49,054 nucleotides of DNA from a virus. The notes under the pieces are model-generated. The model had not been told where the DNA came from. It made no database searches and was given only the letters and a program-made list of their open reading frames with translations. This document shows positions 23,666-29,746 of the stretch, one piece after another (position 1 is the stretch's first letter; each line of letters begins with the position of its first letter). Both the position numbers and the translations under genes were made by a program. Where the stretch lies: positions 1 to 49,054 of IMG/VR virus record IMGVR_UViG_3300008448_000142; one strand, 5' to 3'.

Positions 23666-24241
23666 ATGGCTATTAACCTAATTGTTCAAGACGATAACCT
23701 AACAGTATACGGTCCACCACAATCACTAGAATTAGCAGTTGACATTGGGCCAAAGGGTGATAAGGGAAACAAAATATATTCTGGCCCTGGAAATCCAAAT
23801 ACTAACAGTGGATTATTTATTAATGACCCAGCCTCAATATCAGATATCTTTATTAGAAATGATTTAGGAGCAGATTATGGGGTTGTATATCAATATAGGT
23901 CAGTTCCAGGTGGAAACGAATGGCAGTCAGTTCTTAAATTTCAACCAATTACATATTCAGAAATAATTGATGTTCCATTTACTTCGGGATCAGCCTCATT
24001 CTTAATTCCATTAACATCTTTATATGTTGATGCACCATTAAACTTAACAGCAGAAAATATATCAATCCAACTTACACCAAAGCATACAGCACCAGTTGCT
24101 ATAACGATTTCAAACAAATTAGTGACCTCTGGAACCAGTAGATCTCTACAAGTATCGCTTATTGGAAAAGAACTATCTGGATCAGTCACAAATCTAAGTG
24201 GAACAGTATCAATTAATGTTAGTTTAAGCATAGTGATATAA
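23666..24241 (+). CDS. Fibre-type protein with collagen-like stretch, cassette copy 3 (191 aa)
   Basis: Begins with the same head as the gene at 22316 (LTVYGPPQSLELAVDI), the collagen-like GPKGDKG, the phrase KIYSGPGNPN, and DIFIRNDLGADYGVVYQYR (compare DLYIKTLAGSDNYGSIFQYR). It then replaces the fibre tail by a different beta domain of about 90 residues (LTAENISIQLTPKHTAPVAI, VSLIGKELSGSV). Thus the cassette keeps its head and swaps its tip. The ribosome binding site is AGAGGT. Confidence 0.65.
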   Translation: MAINLIVQDDNLTVYGPPQSLELAVDIGPKGDKGNKIYSGPGNPNTNSGLFINDPASISDIFIRNDLGADYGVVYQYRSVPGGNEWQSVLKFQPITYSEIIDVPFTSGSASFLIPLTSLYVDAPLNLTAENISIQLTPKHTAPVAITISNKLVTSGTSRSLQVSLIGKELSGSVTNLSGTVSINVSLSIVI

Positions 24242-24242
24242 T
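24234..24242 (+). promoter_or_regulatory. Extended -10 before the fibre gene at 24261
   Basis: TGATATAAT overlapping the stop codon of the previous gene, without a good -35. AGAGGTGAT follows as ribosome binding site for a TTG start. Confidence 0.55.
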
Positions 24243-24260
24243 TTATAGAGGTGATCATTC

Positions 24261-24812
24261 TTGGCTAATCAAGGTCAATTATTAAGTGCAATTTCAGGTT
24301 ATGAAGAAACCGAATTCGATACTCTAATTCCTCAAATCAATAGCACAGCAGATGTTATAGAGGCTTTTAAACAATATCACTATGGACTATCAGATTTTAA
24401 TGGAACAGTTGACCCATCTCCAAATAGTATTCACTCGCATCTTTCAGGTATTAATTCTAGAGTATCAACACTAGAAAGTACACCAACTGGTGGAGGTCTA
24501 GTTACAGAAAACATTCCCCACTTAGTTATAAGAACAGATCTAAGCACCGCAGAAGTTCCAGAAGGTTTTATGTGGGTAGACGAAGATGGGTCTGTAGCAA
24601 ACGTTGTTTCAGCAGGGGTAGTTTCACTAATTAATGACGAACCAGCCTCACCAACACACGGTCAGGTTTGGGTAGATAAGGATTACAACATAGCATCTGT
24701 TAATTTATCAAACTATGCTACACTAGATTCATTGACTCAATTACAAAACACAGTAACAGCACTAACAGCAAGAGTGGACGCAATAGAAGGTCTTGCTTTA
24801 GTAGGACTATAA
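24261..24812 (+). CDS. Fibre-associated protein with C-terminal coiled coil (183 aa)
   Basis: TTG start at 24261, chosen because AGAGGTGAT precedes it at good spacing and the reading frame begins ANQGQLLSAI. The phrase SIHSHLSGINSRVSTLEST and the C-terminal LDSLTQLQNTVTALTARVDAIEGL are heptad-like, so it probably trimerises. The central part (RTDLSTAEVPEGFMWVDEDG, SPTHGQVWVDKDYNIASV) has two copies of a G-x-x-WVD module seen in other phage fibres. It probably forms part of the tail fibre network. Confidence 0.6.
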   Translation: MANQGQLLSAISGYEETEFDTLIPQINSTADVIEAFKQYHYGLSDFNGTVDPSPNSIHSHLSGINSRVSTLESTPTGGGLVTENIPHLVIRTDLSTAEVPEGFMWVDEDGSVANVVSAGVVSLINDEPASPTHGQVWVDKDYNIASVNLSNYATLDSLTQLQNTVTALTARVDAIEGLALVGL

Positions 24813-24821
24813 GGAGAATAA

Positions 24822-25136
24822 ATGCCAAATACATTTAAAGCGTTGTCAAGAGGAGCAGCAACAACTAGTGCTTCAACTGTTTACACAACCCCAACAACAG
24901 CACCAAATCCAACAACAACATTAATTAATAATATTCTTGTTGCAAATACAGCAAGTGCTGCAGCAACCTTTACTATTTTGTTTAATGATGTTGCAGTTGC
25001 GGCTGCATCAACAGTTCCAGGAAACGACTCTGTAATTCTAGATATTAAACAGATACTTCCAGAAGGCAATACAATTAAAACTTTTGCTTCAGCAACCACA
25101 GTAAGTTTTCACATCTCTGGTTTAGAAATTTCATAG
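24822..25136 (+). CDS. Small beta-sandwich virion protein (104 aa)
   Basis: ATG 24822 after AAGGAGAA. The product has Thr/Ala-rich strands (TSASTVYTTPTTAPNPTTT, INNILVANTASAAATFTIL, NDSVILDIKQILPEGNTI, VSFHISGLEIS). The pattern matches the small protein at 8771 and the C-terminal part of the gene at 11688, which supports a shared small virion domain. No enzymatic motif is seen. A strong promoter starts two bases after its stop codon. Confidence 0.55.
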   Translation: MPNTFKALSRGAATTSASTVYTTPTTAPNPTTTLINNILVANTASAAATFTILFNDVAVAAASTVPGNDSVILDIKQILPEGNTIKTFASATTVSFHISGLEIS

Positions 25137-25138
25137 TA

Positions 25139-25168
25139 TTGACACCACTAAAGGTTAGGGTGTACAAT
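25139..25168 (+). promoter_or_regulatory. Consensus promoter for the holin candidate
   Basis: TTGACA (25139-25144), an 18-base spacer and TACAAT (25163-25168). It has a perfect -35, unlike most promoters here, and lies directly after the previous gene. It implies separate timing of the gene at 25199. Confidence 0.7.
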
Positions 25169-25198
25169 TGTCTATACATGTTCTAAAGGAGGACATCA

Positions 25199-25444
25199 AT
25201 GGAATCAGTACTAAATAAAAAAGTTTTAAGTTCAGCACTTAATGCTTTTATTATCGCACTCGTAACTCAATTTGTTGCTACAGGTGCAGACCTAACATCT
25301 CTATCAGGAGATGCTCTAGGAACAGTCCTAAACTCAGCAGTTTCTGCAGCAGTTTGGGTTGTAATTCGTGCAGTGAATCCAAAAGATACCAAGTTTGGTT
25401 TTGGTGCACAACCAGAAGTAGCACCTAAAGCAAAAAAGAAATAA
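25199..25444 (+). CDS. Holin candidate (81 aa)
   Basis: AAAGGAGG precedes ATG 25199. Two hydrophobic segments (about residues 12-28, ALNAFIIALVTQFVATG, and 43-58, TVLNSAVSAAVWVVIRA) are joined by a short acidic loop. The C-terminus is basic (PKAKKK). Small size, two helices and a charged tail fit a phage holin, which would make membrane holes at lysis. The own promoter and terminator support independently timed expression. Other membrane proteins in the window (3248, 3948) are weaker alternatives. The likely lytic enzyme is at 28834-29343. Confidence 0.6.
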   Translation: MESVLNKKVLSSALNAFIIALVTQFVATGADLTSLSGDALGTVLNSAVSAAVWVVIRAVNPKDTKFGFGAQPEVAPKAKKK

Positions 25445-25458
25445 GCACATTCAAAACT

Positions 25459-25488
25459 GGGGGGTCTGAAAAGGATCCCCCTTTTTTT
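25459..25488 (+). terminator. Strong intrinsic terminator after the holin candidate
   Basis: Nine-base stem, 25459-25467 (GGGGGGTCT) with 25473-25481 (GGATCCCCC), including two G-U pairs, loop GAAAA, followed by seven T (25482-25488). It is the clearest terminator in the window. Confidence 0.85.
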
Positions 25489-25493
25489 GTTCG

Positions 25494-25502
25494 TGATATA
25501 AT
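25494..25502 (+). promoter_or_regulatory. Extended -10 directly after the terminator
   Basis: TGATATAAT starting six bases after the T run. The terminator sits where a -35 would be, so this promoter cannot have a normal -35. It drives the genes from 25520. GAGGAA is the ribosome binding site. Confidence 0.6.
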
Positions 25503-25519
25503 TTTTATGAGGAATAAAT

Positions 25520-26161
25520 ATGCCATCTAGACTAATTACAAATAAAGCACTATCTTCAAATGTTGCAACACTAACAACATCAACTCCTCATGGAGTTTCC
25601 GCTGGCACATATATTACAGTTGTCAATGTAGATTCCACATTTAATGGATCATATACCGTTTTAGGAACCCCACAAAATAATACACTTACATACGCAAAAG
25701 TTTCAGCAAGCGTTGCATCTACAGCAGTTCCAGGAAGTGCTAGTGCTAACGTTCTATATGCAACAGTAAACGAACAAGCAAGACCAGGCTATATGTACGA
25801 TAAGACATCAGACTCATGGTTTCCAATTGCAGGAAAAGTAGATACTGGTAAAAACTATACATGGACTGGAACACAACTTTTTCAAGCACCAGCAACTTTT
25901 CAAGATCAAATTAAAGCAACCTCAGCAAGCGTTAGCGGATCTGTATCAATAGGAACATCAGCAAGCATTAATCAAAACTTGATAGTAAATGGAAGCATTA
26001 CTCTAAAAGGTGGAATAAATGTTTTCGCTTCAGATGCTGCTAGAAACTCAGCACTTCCAAATCCAGTTGCTGGAACATTGGCATATGTTCCAAGTCTAAA
26101 TAAATTATATATATATGATGGGAACGCTTGGGACATTATAGTCACAGCAAATCAGGCATAG
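25520..26161 (+). CDS. Tail fibre-like protein (213 aa)
   Basis: The N-terminus (ATLTTSTPHGVSAGTYITVV, STFNGSYTVLGTPQ) is the same small domain found in the genes at 11688 and 9425. A shaft with ASVSGSVSIGTSASINQNLI follows. The C-terminal 45 residues (NVFASDAARNSALPNPVAG, LAYVPSLNKLYIYDGNAWD) match the end of the gene at 9425 (NVFATEADRNVNIPSPSHG). It is thus a shortened relative of the large fibre, built from its end modules. It is a probable virion protein. Confidence 0.65.
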   Translation: MPSRLITNKALSSNVATLTTSTPHGVSAGTYITVVNVDSTFNGSYTVLGTPQNNTLTYAKVSASVASTAVPGSASANVLYATVNEQARPGYMYDKTSDSWFPIAGKVDTGKNYTWTGTQLFQAPATFQDQIKATSASVSGSVSIGTSASINQNLIVNGSITLKGGINVFASDAARNSALPNPVAGTLAYVPSLNKLYIYDGNAWDIIVTANQA

Positions 26162-26169
26162 GTGAAAAA

Positions 26170-26958
26170 ATGAGAATTAATACAACTAATCTAAGTGGAA
26201 CAAAAACTTTAAATGCAAGAAAAATACCTAAGAGTATTTACGCAAGTGCAAATAAAAACTATAAAAGAGAATATAATGATAATTTTACAAAGTTGGGTGC
26301 CTGGATTAATTTAAAGTCTGGATGGACATTTGGTAGTGGTCAGGCTACAACAACTCAGCCATCTACTAACTATACCCTTTCAGTATCAGATGTTAATGCT
26401 AGAAATATTGATGCTCAAATAAATCTTAATCAAAGTGGTGCTGGAATAGCATTTTGGGTAGAAAGTCCAAATACGTGGTGGGCAGCAATTCCATACTATA
26501 CTACAAACTCAGAGCAGTATATTTCATCATATTATTATTGCAACTGTCAGCAATGTTGTTGGGGATATTATTGTAGACCAAGACCACAAACAGGATGTCA
26601 CAGTACATGCGGAGAATGCGGATGCTGGTCATGTCCAAATTATTCAACAGGAACTAGATATAATTACTTTTTAAGAATATTACAATCAGTAGATGGAACA
26701 GTATCAGTTAGACAAGACACTAATTTTAATTCAAGACTTAATGACGATACCGATAACTTAACTGGAATGAGGATAGTTACAAACGGTCCATCGGTAACAG
26801 TATACGCAAAAGATAATGCTGGAAACTTTTTAGAAACAACAAACTCATTTACAGCATCATCTCTTCCTGTAGGAATTTTAAGTGGCATTATGTTTGCTCC
26901 AGGGGGATATGCAGAAACTGCTGTTATTACAAGTTTTTCAAGTAAGGCCGTAGAATAA
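26170..26958 (+). CDS. Virion-type protein with a dense Cys insert (262 aa)
   Basis: I chose ATG 26170 (MRINTTNLSG), with AGGTGA upstream; an in-frame ATG at 26128 lies in the previous gene. The overall pattern, FTKLGAWINLKSGWTFGSG near residue 40 and a beta-rich C-terminus, resembles LamG/concanavalin-type domains of phage fibres. The remarkable part is residues 124-155, with ten Cys in 32 residues (CNCQQCC, then single Cys, ending CGECGCWSC). These could bind metal or form a disulfide knot. The stop codon overlaps the next start. Confidence 0.6.
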   Translation: MRINTTNLSGTKTLNARKIPKSIYASANKNYKREYNDNFTKLGAWINLKSGWTFGSGQATTTQPSTNYTLSVSDVNARNIDAQINLNQSGAGIAFWVESPNTWWAAIPYYTTNSEQYISSYYYCNCQQCCWGYYCRPRPQTGCHSTCGECGCWSCPNYSTGTRYNYFLRILQSVDGTVSVRQDTNFNSRLNDDTDNLTGMRIVTNGPSVTVYAKDNAGNFLETTNSFTASSLPVGILSGIMFAPGGYAETAVITSFSSKAVE

Positions 26959-27209
26959 TGGCACAATCAGCATGGCAAAGATGGAAAGAAGCGAACCGTG
27001 GCAATGCAAAGCCATGGGATATGCTAAATCCAAATGTTAAAAGAGTTCCAGAACATATATCAGAAGAAAGACTAAAAATTTGTTTATCTTGTGATAGATT
27101 TATGAAGGCCACAAGAACATGCAAAGAATGTGGATGTTTCATGGATGCTAAAACAAAAATAGGACACGCATATTGCCCACTAGGAAAGTGGAGCGAATTC
27201 GAAGAGTAA
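26958..27209 (+). CDS. Small zinc-binding phage protein (83 aa)
   Basis: Overlaps the previous stop codon by one base. Residues about 42-77 have C-x2-C-x8-C-x2-C-x-C, then K-x-K and C-P-x-G-KW (KICLSCDRF, CKECGCFMDAKTK, YCPLGKW). This is a known pattern in short phage proteins that probably form a zinc knuckle. Their role is not established. Neighbours are virion and fibre genes, so a structural or assembly role is possible. Confidence 0.65.
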   Translation: MAQSAWQRWKEANRGNAKPWDMLNPNVKRVPEHISEERLKICLSCDRFMKATRTCKECGCFMDAKTKIGHAYCPLGKWSEFEE

Positions 27210-27234
27210 TGTATAATAAGGATAGGAGGATACA

Positions 27235-27483
27235 ATGTCAATAAACAATCCAGAAACATTTCCAGCCCCATTAATTTTTGCATTAGTGGTAGACGGAGAA
27301 GTTGCAGAATTATTAAATTGCAACGATAAACTAGCAGCAGTTCTTCAAAGCAACCCAACAATTATAGATGTAACAAACAGAAACATCATAACAGAAGGTC
27401 CACACGAAGGTTGGACTTGGGATGGAGAAGAATTTCACAATCCAAGAAATACTGCTCCAGTCACAGGTTTAGATCTACCATAG
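27235..27483 (+). CDS. Small fibre-region protein (82 aa)
   Basis: GGAGGA precedes ATG 27235, and a TATAAT (27212-27217) may act as a -10. The product has an N-terminal beta part (PLIFALVVDGEVAELLNCND) and a closing GWTWDGEEFHNP. The ending W-x-WDG-x-x-F is typical of small proteins encoded beside phage fibre genes, some of which are fibre assembly proteins. The function is unknown; the context supports a tail role. Confidence 0.6.
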   Translation: MSINNPETFPAPLIFALVVDGEVAELLNCNDKLAAVLQSNPTIIDVTNRNIITEGPHEGWTWDGEEFHNPRNTAPVTGLDLP

Positions 27484-27490
27484 GAATAAT

Positions 27491-27694
27491 ATGGCTAGTG
27501 TAAACGATAGTATAGGAAAACTTGCAAGAGTTTATGATTCATCCACAGACACATGGATACCTTTAATTGGTGCACCAGCACCACATACACATGATATATC
27601 ATCACTAGGACTTGTTCAAATTACTAATCCTCAAGACGGAGACGTTTTAGTTTATAGTTCTTCAGCAAGTGCATGGATAAATCAACAACCATAG
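27491..27694 (+). CDS. Small fibre-like protein (67 aa)
   Basis: Starts seven bases after the previous stop codon. It has the phrases LARVYDSSTDTWIPLIG, HTHDISSL and QDGDVLVYSSSASAWIN. These are modules of phage fibre C-termini (compare the gene at 7244), here in a stand-alone short gene. It may be a fibre subunit or a remnant of a longer fibre. The promoter of the next gene begins directly at its stop codon. Confidence 0.55.
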   Translation: MASVNDSIGKLARVYDSSTDTWIPLIGAPAPHTHDISSLGLVQITNPQDGDVLVYSSSASAWINQQP

Positions 27695-27723
27695 TTGACA
27701 ATACAAGTAGTAATTGATATACT
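27695..27723 (+). promoter_or_regulatory. Consensus promoter for the glycosyltransferase
   Basis: TTGACA (27695-27700), a 17-base spacer and TATACT (27718-27723), with TGA before the -10. Both hexamers and the extended element are good, making it one of the strongest promoters here. Confidence 0.75.
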
Positions 27724-27745
27724 TTATTAAAACAGAAAGAGAATA

Positions 27746-28837
27746 ATGTCCCAACCAACAATTTGCTTCTTAACATACGATTGGGCTTTTGGAACAAACC
27801 CACTACAACCAAATGGATGTGCTTGGTATAGGTGCATGTTACCAATGAAAGAATTAGAAAAGCATGGATGGGCCACTGGCATTGGATTTCCTGCATTTGC
27901 TCCAGAACATGGCTTTGGATTATTAATCCCAGACTCAAAAGCAATACATGGTTGGGAAATTGTAGTTCTTAAATTAATGATGCTTGATAGATTTGTTGAA
28001 GAAATTCCAAAAGCACAAGCATTAGGTCAAAAAATAGTTATAGATATTGATGATCATCATGCTGGACTAGAAAAAACCAATATGGCATATACAGCAACAG
28101 ATCCAAAAGTTAACCCTAAAAATAATAGAGAACACTATTTTAAAACTATGGATATGGCAGATGCCTTGATCACATCAACCCCTTTCTTAGAACAATACTA
28201 TAAAAAGAAATATCCAGACAAGCCAATATTTATGGTTAGAAATGCAGTTGACCCACAATACTTTAAATTTAGAAAAGATAAGTCAGACAACTGGCCAGTC
28301 CTTGGTTGGGTAGGGGCTACACCATGGCGTTCAAACGATCTAGAAACCCTTAATCCCTTTGTAGGAGAATTCTTAAATGATAAGAAGTGGCGTTTTCATC
28401 ATTCTGGGCATATCTTAAATGCACCTACTGTAGAAGAACAGTTGGGGGTACCTCATAATTTATTTACATCAGAACCAATGCAACCAATATTAACATATGG
28501 AGAAATGTTTAAAAGAATAGATATTGGAATTGTTCCTTTGAATAATGTTGAATTTAATCTTGCAAAATCTTTTATTAAAGGTTTAGAATACAGTGCAGCA
28601 GGAGTGCCTTGGATCGCTACAGACCTTGAGGAATACTCATATATCAATAAAGAATTTGGTATAGGAAGGGTTGCCTCTACTAAGGATGAATGGTTGGGTC
28701 ATCTAGAAGAATTATCAAATGTAAAAGTAAGAAATAAAGAACGTCAAAAGAATATGGAATTAGTAAGGCAGTTCCATACTATGGAAAAACGTGGTCCTGA
28801 ATGGGATCGTGTTTATAAAGAAATACTGGCTATTTAA
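27746..28837 (+). CDS. GT-B glycosyltransferase (363 aa)
   Basis: Two-domain layout of GT4-like glycosyltransferases. The N-terminal half has NGCAWYRCMLP, QKIVIDIDDHHAG and ADALITSTPFLEQYY, ending in VRNAVDPQYF. The C-terminal half starts PVLGWVGATPWRSNDLE, and the nucleotide-sugar-binding region reads DIGIVPL-x-x-VEFN-x-AKSFIKGLEYSAAGVPWIATDL. Such enzymes move a sugar from a nucleotide-sugar to an acceptor in the cytoplasm. In a phage, targets could be virion proteins, DNA or host surface polymers. The place among fibre genes suggests fibre glycosylation, but this is inferred. It converges with the lytic gene, the two ends overlapping by four bases. Confidence 0.8.
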   Translation: MSQPTICFLTYDWAFGTNPLQPNGCAWYRCMLPMKELEKHGWATGIGFPAFAPEHGFGLLIPDSKAIHGWEIVVLKLMMLDRFVEEIPKAQALGQKIVIDIDDHHAGLEKTNMAYTATDPKVNPKNNREHYFKTMDMADALITSTPFLEQYYKKKYPDKPIFMVRNAVDPQYFKFRKDKSDNWPVLGWVGATPWRSNDLETLNPFVGEFLNDKKWRFHHSGHILNAPTVEEQLGVPHNLFTSEPMQPILTYGEMFKRIDIGIVPLNNVEFNLAKSFIKGLEYSAAGVPWIATDLEEYSYINKEFGIGRVASTKDEWLGHLEELSNVKVRNKERQKNMELVRQFHTMEKRGPEWDRVYKEILAI

Positions 28838-29343
28838 TACCAGCCGTGCTGGCTTCTAAAATGCCAGGCATTACATCCATTACCATAAATTAATTTTACA
28901 TATATAACCATTGCGTCAATTTGGTCATAAGGATTCTTAGTCTTTTTATAATCCACTAATCCCCATGTGCTGTTTAAAAATTGACCTATTCCAAATGCTG
29001 TTGATTTAGGATTTTGAGCAAGTGGATTCCAATCACTTTCTTTATCAACAATATTGAAATAACATGATTCTTCATTATCTGGAACTACATCTTTTAAATA
29101 CTCTTGATAGGCAGCAATTGCCTTATCTGATTTAGGATCTTCAAATCTAGCCTTAGAACGTGCTGCAATGGTGCTAGAAGCCTCTCTAGCGGCCTGTACA
29201 GCCCCTAAAACACTTGAAGTGGTCTGCCCTTCTGGGACGACCACTAACGGTTCTGCGGGGTATAAAATATGCGATCTTTCCAGTCGATTTGAATAAGTTC
29301 CAACAATAATAAATGCCATTAATGCTAATAATACTTTCTTCAT
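28834..29343 (-). CDS. Lytic transglycosylase with N-terminal signal or anchor (169 aa)
   Basis: Cleaves the glycan backbone of peptidoglycan. The SLT-like domain (about residues 92-169) has the catalytic Glu E102 in DKESDWNPLAQNP. It is followed by GIGQFLNSTWG and the Y-D-Q-I-D-A-x-x-x-Y-V pattern of this fold, ending W-HFRSQHGWY. The N-terminus (KKVLLALMAFIIVG) is a signal peptide or membrane anchor, so export may not need a holin. An Ala-rich helix (about 43-85) links the two. AAGGAGG precedes the start at 29343, and a -35/-10 pair lies at 29384-29412. It could be the endolysin or a virion entry enzyme. Confidence 0.8.
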   Translation of the reverse strand: MKKVLLALMAFIIVGTYSNRLERSHILYPAEPLVVVPEGQTTSSVLGAVQAAREASSTIAARSKARFEDPKSDKAIAAYQEYLKDVVPDNEESCYFNIVDKESDWNPLAQNPKSTAFGIGQFLNSTWGLVDYKKTKNPYDQIDAMVIYVKLIYGNGCNAWHFRSQHGWY

Positions 29344-29383
29344 AAGTTACCTCCTTGAAGAAGCCATTTTTAGTTACCATACT

Positions 29384-29412
29384 AGTATAACCCTTGAATT
29401 CCCAAAAATCAA
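29384..29412 (-). promoter_or_regulatory. Minus-strand promoter for the lytic enzyme
   Basis: Read on the minus strand: TTGATT (29412-29407), a 17-base spacer, TATACT (29389-29384). It gives the lytic gene control separate from the surrounding plus-strand late genes. Confidence 0.65.
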
Positions 29413-29440
29413 GTATTTTTAAAAATTGTTATAAGTGAGG

Positions 29441-29674
29441 TTATTTTATATTTCTTATATCTTTAAATGTGTTAATAGCGTCTTTAATTCTTTTTTGAGT
29501 ATTTGTGCCCAAATCAAAGTTACTGCTACATGATATGCAATAAATAATTGGCTCATCATTCTTACCAATTTTTGTAATTATGATATCTGATTCATCAAAA
29601 GGACATGTGATTTTTTGCACAAGCCCTTTTCTGGCTAATTTATTATAAAGATGAATATCTTGAAAAGTTATCAT
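29441..29674 (-). CDS. Small zinc-ribbon-like protein (77 aa)
   Basis: Product MITFQDIHLY with a first Cys in ITCPFDESD and a pair in YCISCSSNF, so three Cys in a ribbon-like layout. It has a basic C-terminal helix. The start at 29674 has GGAGAG upstream. It is divergent from the RNR gene, and the RNR promoter's -35 overlaps its start codon, so the two may affect each other. A regulatory role is possible; the family is not recognised. Confidence 0.55.
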   Translation of the reverse strand: MITFQDIHLYNKLARKGLVQKITCPFDESDIIITKIGKNDEPIIYCISCSSNFDLGTNTQKRIKDAINTFKDIRNIK

Positions 29675-29702
29675 TGACTCTCCTCATAAAGTCGTGTACA
29701 AT
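29674..29702 (+). promoter_or_regulatory. Promoter of the ribonucleotide reductase gene
   Basis: TTGACT (29674-29679), a 17-base spacer and TACAAT (29697-29702). It overlaps the start codon of the divergent minus-strand gene. Confidence 0.7.
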
Positions 29703-29746
29703 ACTATTATCTCACAAAATCAAACAAACAGGAGTTGTATTTAATA

